Shown here: piece by piece, positions 1-5,679 of the stretch
How the letters are laid out: each line of letters starts with the position of its first letter
How positions within the stretch are numbered: the first letter of the stretch is position 1
Source of the DNA: an uncultured Altererythrobacter sp.
GTDB lineage: Bacteria > Pseudomonadota > Alphaproteobacteria > Sphingomonadales > Sphingomonadaceae
Reading direction: 5' to 3'
Assembly (NCBI GenBank): GCA_946885545.1
Contig: CAMPGP010000044.1
Location: 1-11,189 of the forward strand
DNA: 11,189 nt
Notes under the pieces: generated by a model
The model's input: the letters and a program-made list of their open reading frames with translations, nothing else
Databases searched by the model: none
Told to the model about the DNA's origin: nothing
Program-made: the position numbers and the translations under genes

Positions 1-74
1 GTCTTGTTGTTGGCGTGGCTCACGTTGTGGCCGACCTGGCGGCCCTTGCCGGTCAGTTCGCAAATACGCGACAT
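1..74 (-). CDS. rpmB: 50S ribosomal protein L28 (N-terminal fragment)
   Basis: This is the first 24-25 codons of ribosomal protein L28, a small protein of the large ribosomal subunit; the rest lies beyond the left edge. The visible protein starts [11 protein letters not shown] and continues with [13 protein letters not shown], the highly conserved L28 N-terminus. The ATG is at 74-72. A purine-rich GAGAGA stretch sits a few bases upstream as a weak ribosome binding site. The gene is divergent from tadA, with a 130-base shared upstream region that contains a good promoter candidate for rpmB. The identification rests on the conserved N-terminal residues and is confident despite the truncation. 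Confidence 0.95.
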
Positions 75-133
75 GGGAAATCTCTCATTCGTGATTTGAT
101 GGGGTCGGGGCAAGCCCGTCCCGGAAAGCGGCG

Positions 134-162
134 CGCTTAGCGGGGCCTGTCCGAATCGTCAA
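134..162 (-). promoter_or_regulatory. Candidate sigma-70-type promoter for rpmB
   Basis: Read on the minus strand there is TTGACG (plus 162-157), a 17-base spacer, then TAAGCG (plus 139-134). The -35 box matches the consensus at five of six positions and the spacing is ideal; the -10 box is weaker. Transcription would begin around 125-128, giving a leader of about 50 bases before the rpmB ATG. This is pattern matching only. Confidence 0.45.
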
Positions 163-204
163 GCGCGTTGCGGCCTCGCGCCGCTGCCGCTAGCCCGGCA
201 ACCG

Positions 205-660
205 ATGATCCGCTGGCCGATCCCCGAAGCGATGCGCCGCGCACTGGCGCTGGCGCAGGCGGCCGCAGACGACGGCGAGGTCCCTATCGGCGCGGTCGTG
301 GTGCGGCAAGGCGAGATCGTGGGCGAAGGGCGCAATGCCCCGCGCGCGACCCACGATCCCACCGCGCATGCCGAGATCGCTGCGATTCGCGCCGCTGCCC
401 TGGCGCTGGGGGACGAACGGCTGAGCGACTGCGAGCTGTGGGTCACGCTGGAGCCTTGCGCGATGTGTGCGGGCGCGATCGCCCATGCGCGAATCGCGAA
501 GCTCTATTACGCCGCCCCCGATCCCAAGGGCGGCGCAGTCGAGCACGGCGCGCGGGTGTTCGATCATCCGCAGTGCCTGCACCGGCCCGAGGTCTATGCG
601 GGCATGGGCGAGGGCGAGGCGGCGGAACTGCTGCGGGGCTTTTTTCGCGAGCGGCGGTAG
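205..660 (+). CDS. tadA: tRNA-specific adenosine deaminase TadA
   Basis: A 151-residue cytidine/deoxycytidylate deaminase-fold enzyme. It deaminates adenosine 34 to inosine at the wobble position of tRNA-Arg(ACG), allowing decoding of CGN codons, and acts in the cytoplasm. The zinc site is complete: HAE at residues 55-57 (His ligand and catalytic Glu57) and PCAMC at 84-88 (Cys85 and Cys88 ligands). The N-terminal DGEVPIGAVVV stretch and the DPTAHAE context are typical of TadA rather than of free-nucleoside deaminases. Length is normal for the family. ATG at 205 is the first reasonable start; the ribosome binding site is poor. It is divergent from rpmB and convergent with the RNase T2 gene, whose stop lies 21 bases downstream, with no obvious terminator hairpin between them. 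Confidence 0.95.
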   Translation: MIRWPIPEAMRRALALAQAAADDGEVPIGAVVVRQGEIVGEGRNAPRATHDPTAHAEIAAIRAAALALGDERLSDCELWVTLEPCAMCAGAIAHARIAKLYYAAPDPKGGAVEHGARVFDHPQCLHRPEVYAGMGEGEAAELLRGFFRERR

Positions 661-681
661 ACTGGCGAACCCTGCGGGGAA

Positions 682-1392
682 CTACAGACCTCGCCATACC
701 TTCACCGGGCTTGTGTCCTTCGCGCCGAAGCGCCGCGTGTCGCATTTCGCTGGGCGGAAGTTCCTGGCGTAGCAAAGCTGCAGTTCCTCGAGCCAACCGC
801 GTTCGTTCAGATGCACGCCTACCGCATCGGCGCGCCAGCCGCGGTTGGCGAGGAGGAAGCGTTCGCGCACCGTGCCCGCGGTCAGCCCTTCCTCGCGCGA
901 CAGACGGTCCATGTCGGGGAAGCGCAGGCTGTTCCACAGGGCGCGGGTGACCCTGAGGTAGGTCTCGGGTTTCTTCACCATGCAGCTACCGTGTTTGGCC
1001 CATTGCCGCGCGATCAGCGCCGCGCCGGGCGAAAGGCACAGGTTTCGCCGCGCCTCGGCCGGGGACACGCGGCGCTGCGTCGGGCACCACTGCGGCCAGG
1101 TGCCGCGCCCCTCGGGCCAGAGACCGTGGACGACGAAGCCGAAGCGGCCGCTCTCGCCCGAACACTGAAGGCGCTGGCTCGCCCGCCCTTCGCGCCCCTT
1201 GCAGAACTCGGGCGACCATGAGAGCGCGAGCGTATAACCCGCGACCGGGATCTGCCGCACAGGTCCGTCGCGTGCCACTTGGGGCAACGTGACCGAAGAC
1301 GGCAGGCGGCACTGATAAGATTGCGCCGCGGCGGGCGCGGCAAGGCAGGCCAGCGCCGCGAGCGCGGCGCTGGCCTGGCGCTTATTCGGGAT
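682..1392 (-). CDS. Secreted RNase T2 family ribonuclease (proposed ATC start)
   Basis: RNase T2 enzymes cleave RNA endonucleolytically through 2',3'-cyclic phosphates, in the periplasm or outside the cell. The core has YTLALSWSPEFC, then active-site motif CAS I (FVVHGLWP, His at residue 89 of the 236-residue form) and CAS II (ARQWAKHGSC, Lys133 and His134). The Glu expected immediately before the aromatic residue of CAS II is Gln130. The first conventional start is TTG at 1287, which would remove export information. The frame stays open upstream and encodes a Lys/Arg n-region, an Ala/Leu-rich core and an Ala-Ala-Ala-Gln cleavage region ending near residue 24, then QSYQCRLP. Going upstream from 1287, no ATG, GTG or TTG occurs in this frame before the signal peptide, but ATC at 1392-1390 follows AAGGGAG by 9 bases. 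This start overlaps the upstream membrane-protein gene by 11 bases. A conventional annotation would end at 1287. The family call is firm; the start is an inference, and a base change or sequencing error at the start remains possible. Confidence 0.88.
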   Translation of the reverse strand: MPNKRQASAALAALACLAAPAAAQSYQCRLPSSVTLPQVARDGPVRQIPVAGYTLALSWSPEFCKGREGRASQRLQCSGESGRFGFVVHGLWPEGRGTWPQWCPTQRRVSPAEARRNLCLSPGAALIARQWAKHGSCMVKKPETYLRVTRALWNSLRFPDMDRLSREEGLTAGTVRERFLLANRGWRADAVGVHLNERGWLEELQLCYARNFRPAKCDTRRFGAKDTSPVKVWRGL

Positions 1393-1810
1393 CGGTCGGC
1401 GCTCCCTTGGCGGCGAACCACGCCTTTGCGTCGGGCCGGAAGAGGAAATAGAGCGCTGCCGCCTGCATGACCACGGCGACGATCGAGAGCACGCCCATCA
1501 GCGCGAACCCGGCAGCGAAGGCCGCAGGCAGGTTGATCAGTCCCCAGGCGAACAGCAGGATCAGAATCCACTTCACGAATTCGAGCCGCAGGCGCGAGAC
1601 GAGGAACCACAACGCCAGGCTGATGACCATCCCGAAAACGAACCCGCCGATCAGTGCGGCATCGCCTGCACCCGCGCTCATGCCGGTATCGGCCATCTGG
1701 GTTTCGATCTCCGTCTTCAGCGCGCCGTAGCTGAGCACGAACTGCACCACCCCCAGCGCCAGCGCGCCGAGCCACAGCATGTCGAATTTTCGAATGGAAT
1801 CAGGTCGCAT
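1382..1810 (-). CDS. Small four-helix integral membrane protein, function unknown
   Basis: A 142-residue protein that I do not recognise as a named family. It is mostly hydrophobic, with four probable transmembrane helices at about 11-30, 51-72, 79-99 and 103-125, separated by a 20-residue polar loop after helix 1 and short turns elsewhere. The C-terminal tail (FRPDAKAWFAAKG) is basic and aromatic and probably lies at the membrane surface. The ATG at 1810 is well supported: AGGAGGGG precedes it by about 8 bases. It follows nadC by 43 bases on the same strand, and its end overlaps the proposed RNase T2 start, so the three are likely co-transcribed. Nothing visible indicates a substrate, a binding motif or an enzymatic role. 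Confidence 0.85.
   Translation of the reverse strand: MRPDSIRKFDMLWLGALALGVVQFVLSYGALKTEIETQMADTGMSAGAGDAALIGGFVFGMVISLALWFLVSRLRLEFVKWILILLFAWGLINLPAAFAAGFALMGVLSIVAVVMQAAALYFLFRPDAKAWFAAKGAPTDPE
1402..1408 (-). promoter_or_regulatory. Shine-Dalgarno sequence supporting the RNase T2 ATC start
   Basis: The minus strand reads AAGGGAG here, inside the end of the membrane-protein gene. Nine bases separate it from the ATC codon at 1392-1390 that begins the signal-peptide frame of the RNase T2. Such an anti-SD match at normal spacing argues that initiation really occurs there, coupled to translation of the upstream gene. Confidence 0.5.
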
Positions 1811-1853
1811 CGTCGTTTCCCCTCCTGGATGGAAGGGCGAGGATGCAGCATTG

Positions 1854-2717
1854 TCAGAGCGGCGTAAAGTCGAGACCGAGATCGGCAGCGGGCGCGCTTT
1901 GAGTGAGGCGGCCGACCGAGACGAAATCGACCCCGGTGGCGGCCTTGGCGGCGATGGTTTCCAACGTGATCCCGCCGCTCGCTTCGGTCGGGACGCGACC
2001 CGCGACGAGCGCCACCGCCTCGCGCAATGTGGGCGGCGCCATGTTGTCGAGCAGCAGCCGCGTGGCTCCGGCAGCGAGGGCGGGCTCGATCTGCTCGATC
2101 CGGTCGACCTCGCAGATGATCTCCGCGATCCCGGCGGCGACCGCGCGCCGGACGGCTTCTCCCACGCTCCCCGCGACGAGCACGTGGTTGTCCTTGATCA
2201 TCGCCGCGTCCCACAGGCCCATGCGATGGTTTGAAGCGCCGCCCATGCGGGTGGCGTATTTTTCGAGCATTCGCAGGCCGGGGATCGTCTTGCGCGTATC
2301 GAGCAGCGTGCAGGCGGGGTTGTCCATAGCGCGCACGTATTGCCGGGTCATCGTGGCGATGCCCGAGAGATGCTGGACGGTGTTGAGCGCGCTGCGCTCG
2401 GCGGTGAGCATGGCACGGGCATTGCCGGACAGGCGCATGACGTCGGTCCCCGCGGGCACCTGGGCACCTTCTTCGGCGAGAATTGCGATCTCCATCGCCG
2501 GGTCGAGCGCGCGGAAGAACGCGGCGGCGATCGGCAGCCCCGCCAAGACGATCGGATCGCGACTGTCCATCGCCCCGGCGAAGCGCGCATCGGCGGGGAT
2601 TACGCTCTCGCTGGTCACGTCCCACCCGCCACCAGGCAGGCCCTCGCCGAGATCCTCGGCAAGCGTGTCGCGCACGAAGCGGTCGAGATCGAAGCCGGGT
2701 AGGGTGAAGGTGGTCAT
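1854..2717 (-). CDS. nadC: Nicotinate-nucleotide pyrophosphorylase (carboxylating), NadC
   Basis: A 287-residue quinolinate phosphoribosyltransferase. It joins quinolinate and phosphoribosyl pyrophosphate to form nicotinate mononucleotide, CO2 and pyrophosphate, in de novo NAD synthesis in the cytoplasm. The N-terminal domain holds AEDLGEG near residue 20 and a TAERSALN block (Glu107, Arg108, Asn112). The barrel domain carries DTRKT (140-144), GGASNHRMGL (159-168) and IKDNH (174-178), which build the PRPP/quinolinate site. Later come CEVD near 202-205, LLLDN near 221-225, and the EASGGI phosphate-binding loop. Length and motif order are standard. ATG at 2717 follows a purine-rich GAGAAATC stretch. 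nadA and nadB are not in the window. It is the first gene of a probable nadC-membrane protein-RNase T2 unit, and its promoter should lie in the preceding intergenic stretch. Confidence 0.96.
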   Translation of the reverse strand: MTTFTLPGFDLDRFVRDTLAEDLGEGLPGGGWDVTSESVIPADARFAGAMDSRDPIVLAGLPIAAAFFRALDPAMEIAILAEEGAQVPAGTDVMRLSGNARAMLTAERSALNTVQHLSGIATMTRQYVRAMDNPACTLLDTRKTIPGLRMLEKYATRMGGASNHRMGLWDAAMIKDNHVLVAGSVGEAVRRAVAAGIAEIICEVDRIEQIEPALAAGATRLLLDNMAPPTLREAVALVAGRVPTEASGGITLETIAAKAATGVDFVSVGRLTQSAPAADLGLDFTPL

Positions 2718-2784
2718 GGAGATTTCTCTATCGCTTGGGGCGGGATGAAGTCGAGGTGGGAAGTATTTGTTTGGCGCCCACCCA

Positions 2785-2890
2785 TCCGGGCGGCCGTCCT
2801 CGGCCCTGCTCCCTTCGCTACGCTAAGGGGCGACCGCGCGCCCGGAGGAGCGAAGCGACGGAAGATAGCCAAGGCCGCGGATGCGGCCGC
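2785..2890. repeat. GC-rich intergenic stretch with nested inverted repeats
   Basis: Between nadC and the response regulator gene lie 238 bases without a gene. An 8-base perfect inverted pair (TCCGGGCG at 2785-2792, CGCCCGGA at 2839-2846) encloses a smaller CCCTT/AAGGG hairpin (2811-2815 with 2825-2829). A further hairpin, GGCCGC-GGAT-GCGGCC, spans 2873-2888. The stretch also repeats a CTTCGCT / AGCGAAG theme on opposite strands. It could be a folded leader of the nadC transcript, or one copy of a dispersed intergenic repeat. I cannot decide from one copy. Confidence 0.4.
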
Positions 2891-2904
2891 CGGCGCTTGA
2901 GGCT

Positions 2905-2947
2905 AAAATAAAAACACCCGAGGACGCAGGCGCGGATGCGCCTGCGT
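2905..2947 (-). terminator. Probable rho-independent terminator of the kinase-regulator operon
   Basis: On the minus strand, a perfect 10-base-pair stem (ACGCAGGCGC, 4-base loop ATCC, GCGCCTGCGT; plus 2947-2924) begins 8 bases after the response regulator stop codon. About 8 bases after the stem comes a U-rich tract (TGTTTTTATTTT, plus 2916-2905). The spacer between stem and U tract is longer than the ideal, which lowers confidence a little. Placement just after the last gene of the operon fits well. Confidence 0.6.
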
Positions 2948-2955
2948 AACCCAAA

Positions 2956-3753
2956 TCAATGCACGAACCGCGCGACCACGTCGCGATACGATCGGCTCAC
3001 CTTCACTTCCGCGCCGCTGTCCAGCACCAGGAAGCATTCGCCGTTGGTGTGCGGGCGGACCTGGCGGACCTGGTCGAGATTCACGATGGTCGAGCGGTGG
3101 ACGCGCTGGAACTTGCGCGGGTCGAGGCGCCGCTCGAGGTCCTTCATCGTCTCGCGCAGGATCAGCGAATTGTCGCCTGTATAAATGCACATGTAGTCGC
3201 CCGCGGCCTCGATGTGCTCGATCGAGCCGACCTCGACGCGAAAGATTTGCCCGCGGTCCTTGATGTTGATCAGCTTCTCGAAGCGGTCGGTGCTTTCGCT
3301 TTCACCGTCGGTAAACTCCTCCGCCGCGTCGGGGGCGACTTCGCTGAGCACGGTGAGGAGCTTTTCCGCATCCTCGGCCGAGCGCTTCTCGGCCAAGCGC
3401 TGGCGTACGCGCTCGATCGTGTCGGCGAGCTTGTCCGGGTCGACCGGCTTCATCAGGTAGTTGACCGCGTTGGCCTCGAATGCGCGGATCGCGTGCTCCT
3501 GGTAGGCGGTGACGAAAACGAACAGCGGCGGCTCGATCTCCATCACGCCCTTGACCACCGAGAAGCCATCGAAACCGGGCATCTGGATGTCGAGGAACAC
3601 CAGGTCGGGCTTCTCGGTCTTGATCTTGCGGATCGCCTCGCGCCCGTTGGCGCAAGTGTCGATCACTTCAACGTCCTCGAACGGCTCGAGGCGCAGCTGA
3701 AGGCCCTGGATGGCGAGCTTCTCGTCGTCGACGATGATGGTGCGGATGGTCAT
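2956..3753 (-). CDS. LytTR-family response regulator
   Basis: A 265-residue DNA-binding response regulator. The receiver domain (about 1-120) has the acidic pair Asp9/Asp10, the phospho-acceptor Asp55 in LVFLDIQMPG, Thr82 in FVTAY, and Lys102 in the MKPVD switch region. An acidic linker (about 123-158) leads to a LytTR DNA-binding domain (about 163-263) with the family pattern HIEAAGDYMCIYT, ERRLDPRKFQRVHRSTIVN and VSRSYRD. LytTR proteins bind direct repeats upstream of target promoters. The start ATG overlaps the stop of the upstream histidine kinase (ATGA), so the two are translationally coupled and the kinase is its natural partner. The target genes cannot be read from the sequence. Family identity is firm; a specific name such as AlgR or LytR would be a guess. 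Confidence 0.95.
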   Translation of the reverse strand: MTIRTIIVDDEKLAIQGLQLRLEPFEDVEVIDTCANGREAIRKIKTEKPDLVFLDIQMPGFDGFSVVKGVMEIEPPLFVFVTAYQEHAIRAFEANAVNYLMKPVDPDKLADTIERVRQRLAEKRSAEDAEKLLTVLSEVAPDAAEEFTDGESESTDRFEKLINIKDRGQIFRVEVGSIEHIEAAGDYMCIYTGDNSLILRETMKDLERRLDPRKFQRVHRSTIVNLDQVRQVRPHTNGECFLVLDSGAEVKVSRSYRDVVARFVH

Positions 3754-4961
3754 GTTTCGGTTCCGATTGGCCGCTTGTCGGTCTGCGCGGCAGGATTGGG
3801 GGTTGCGGAATTGTCGGTGATACGCGGCGGCGGCGCGGCGGGTTCCTCCGTCTCGGCGGGCTCGTGCGGAATCTCGATGATCACGGTGAAGCCGCCCTCG
3901 GGGGGCGTGCGGATTTCGAACAGGTGGTCGTCGCCATAGGCCTGGGCAAGCCGGTTCCTGATATTGGCGAGGCCGACCCCAGTCGAAACCGAGTGCCCGT
4001 CGCCGGTGATTGCGAAGGGCAGGCTGGGGCGCGTCCGGGGCTGTTGCAAGCCCGGCCCGGTGTCGGAAACGGTGACGCGCAGACGGTTTCCGACGAGTCG
4101 AGCCGAAACGCTGATCCGCGCGCCTTCTTCCTGCGGCGAAACCGCGTACTTGATCGCGTTCTCGACCAGCGGCTGAAGCAGCATCGAAGGCAGGCTCGCC
4201 CGCGCCGCGGCAGGTTCGATGTGGAAGTCGGTCCGCAGCCGATCCTCGAACCGCATGAGCTCGATCCCGAGGTAGAGCTGCAGCGTCTCCACCTCCTGCG
4301 CCAGCGTTACCTTGCCGCCCGGCTGGCTGATCAGCGTGTGGCGCAGGAACGAAGACAGCCGCGTGAGCATCGCGTTGGCGGGTTCGGTCTGCTTGAGCAG
4401 GACCAGCGTGCTGATCGAGTTCAGTGTGTTGAACAGGAAGTGCGGATTGAGCTGGTAGCGCAGCATGGCGAGCTGGGCGCTGGTCGCCTGCGCCTCAAGC
4501 CGTTCCAGCCTGTCGGCCTGTTCCTCGACCTGGAGGAAGTAGTTGATCGCGTAATAGAGCGCCGACCACGCGCCGAGCAGCATGAAGTCGAGATAGAGGT
4601 AGCTGAGGAAGAACGAGAAGAAGCCTGCATCCCGCTCCGAGCGGTAGAGCGAGAGGACCCAGCTGTCGATCAGCGCGTGGAGGATTACCGCGGTCGCGAG
4701 CGCGGACACCGAAATGCTCCACGCGAACACGGCGCGGCGGTCGATCGCCTTGCGGTAGATCACCGAGAGCAGCAGGCTGAGCGAGAACCCGGTGATGCTC
4801 GCGATCGCGATGAGGACGAGGAACGACAGATCCTGGCCGCCTGCGAGCGCGGACATCGTGCGAAGCAGCATCGCGCCGCCCCAGCCTGCGATCTGTAGAA
4901 GCCAGAAGGCCCGGTTCTTGTCGGAGAAGAACGGAGTGGGTTTGAAGGGCAGCATCGCCAT
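3750..4961 (-). CDS. LytS/YehU-type membrane sensor histidine kinase
   Basis: A 403-residue kinase of the His_kinase (PF06580) plus HATPase type that typically partners LytTR regulators. Hydrophobic stretches at about 18-38, 46-69, 78-99 and 113-143 suggest a four-helix membrane sensor region without a large extracytoplasmic domain. A short charged coiled region (about 145-163) follows. The phospho-acceptor His174 lies in QLNPHFLFNTLN, and the ATPase domain shows LVENAIKYA (N box, Asn268), DTGPGL (G1, near 300) and GVGLANIRNRL (G2, near 330). The tail after about 366 is Pro/Ala-rich and probably disordered. An upstream TTG at 4967 is possible, but ATG at 4961 is preferred; a further ATG lies at 4955. 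No ribosome binding site decides clearly. It overlaps the regulator by 4 bases and is divergent from the HD-domain gene. The signal is unknown. Confidence 0.94.
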   Translation of the reverse strand: MAMLPFKPTPFFSDKNRAFWLLQIAGWGGAMLLRTMSALAGGQDLSFLVLIAIASITGFSLSLLLSVIYRKAIDRRAVFAWSISVSALATAVILHALIDSWVLSLYRSERDAGFFSFFLSYLYLDFMLLGAWSALYYAINYFLQVEEQADRLERLEAQATSAQLAMLRYQLNPHFLFNTLNSISTLVLLKQTEPANAMLTRLSSFLRHTLISQPGGKVTLAQEVETLQLYLGIELMRFEDRLRTDFHIEPAAARASLPSMLLQPLVENAIKYAVSPQEEGARISVSARLVGNRLRVTVSDTGPGLQQPRTRPSLPFAITGDGHSVSTGVGLANIRNRLAQAYGDDHLFEIRTPPEGGFTVIIEIPHEPAETEEPAAPPPRITDNSATPNPAAQTDKRPIGTET

Positions 4962-5003
4962 GGGCAACGCTTAGACCATTTGCCGGTGCCGAGTCAGATT
5001 GTT

Positions 5004-5032
5004 TTGGCCTGCAGCGCGTTTGCGGCTAGATT
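5004..5032 (+). promoter_or_regulatory. Candidate promoter for the HD-domain gene
   Basis: TTGGCC (5004-5009), a 17-base spacer and TAGATT (5027-5032) form a plausible sigma-70-type promoter in the 93-base divergent region between the kinase and the HD-domain gene. The start of transcription would be near 5039, giving a very short leader with the Shine-Dalgarno at 5041-5048. This is pattern matching only. Confidence 0.35.
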
Positions 5033-5054
5033 TCGGTTGCAAGGAGAGATGCAA

Positions 5055-5675
5055 ATGGACGTGACCGAACAGACGCTCCACGGGGCCGCCGAACGCGCGA
5101 AATTTCGCGAGATGAAGCAGGGCACGGCCGAGGATTGGGCGATCATCGGCGGCGAGTACCGCGAATTCGCCAAGGGGCTGCCCGACCGGGTGCTCGACCA
5201 TCTCAAGCTGCTCGACGGCGATTTCGGCGGATTTCCCGTGTGCCGACTAGAACATTCGCTGCAGACCGCGACCCGCGCGCATCGCGACGGGCGCGACGAG
5301 CAATACGTGGTCATGGCACTGCTCCACGACATCGGCGACACGCTTGGCAGCTACAACCATCCAGAGGTCGGGGCGTCGATCCTCAAGCCCTTCGTGAGCG
5401 AGGAACTGCACTGGATCTGCCAGCACCACGGGCATTTCCAGGGCTATTACTACTTTCACCACCTCGGGATGGACCGTGAAGCGCGAGAGGCGTTCCGCGG
5501 CCATCCGCACTTCGAGGCCTGTGCGGAATTCTGCGAGAAGTACGACCAGGCCGCGTTCGATCCCGATTACGAGAGCGAGCCGCTCGAATTCTTCGAGCCG
5601 ATGGTGCGCCGGGTGATGGAGCGACCGCTGGCGAGCCTCTACAAGCTCGAGGAACAGGCCGAGGCCGCCGAATAG
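5055..5675 (+). CDS. HD-domain protein, PhnZ/MIOX-like di-iron oxygenase candidate
   Basis: A 206-residue soluble protein with an HD-domain metal site. Visible candidate ligands in order are His67 (in CRLEHSLQTA), His91-Asp92 (LLHDIGD), His102 (SYNHPEV), His124/His125 (CQHHGHF) and Asp164 (KYDQAAFD). This H-HD-H-H-D order, with LEH-x-LQ before HDIG, resembles the HD-type mixed-valent di-iron oxygenases (PhnZ, myo-inositol oxygenase) more than plain HD phosphohydrolases. The substrate is unknown and no phosphonate or inositol genes are nearby. ATG at 5055 is chosen because AAGGAGAG (5041-5048) is well spaced from it; ATG at 5049 sits too close. It is divergent from the kinase-regulator pair. 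Its stop lies 4 bases from the stop of the convergent PDZ-protease gene, and a 6-bp hairpin (5664-5680) covers both stops. HD membership is firm; the oxygenase idea is an inference. Confidence 0.85.
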   Translation: MDVTEQTLHGAAERAKFREMKQGTAEDWAIIGGEYREFAKGLPDRVLDHLKLLDGDFGGFPVCRLEHSLQTATRAHRDGRDEQYVVMALLHDIGDTLGSYNHPEVGASILKPFVSEELHWICQHHGHFQGYYYFHHLGMDREAREAFRGHPHFEACAEFCEKYDQAAFDPDYESEPLEFFEPMVRRVMERPLASLYKLEEQAEAAE

Positions 5676-5679
5676 GCGG

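Noticed and set aside
2959..4898. Long plus-strand open frames (326 and 344 residues) opposite the response regulator and kinase
   Set aside because: They are antisense shadows of well-supported genes, rich in Arg, Ala, Asp and Val as expected from high-GC complement frames. They lack domains and ribosome binding sites.
4962..5054. Canonical LytTR binding direct repeats in the kinase/HD divergent region
   Set aside because: GTT-like segments exist, but their spacing (17 bases) and poor similarity do not fit the known repeat layout, so no binding site is annotated.
4980..5054. Longer start (TTG 4980) for the HD-domain gene
   Set aside because: The extra 25 residues show no conserved look, overlap the candidate promoter, and the strong AAGGAGAG is placed for ATG 5055.
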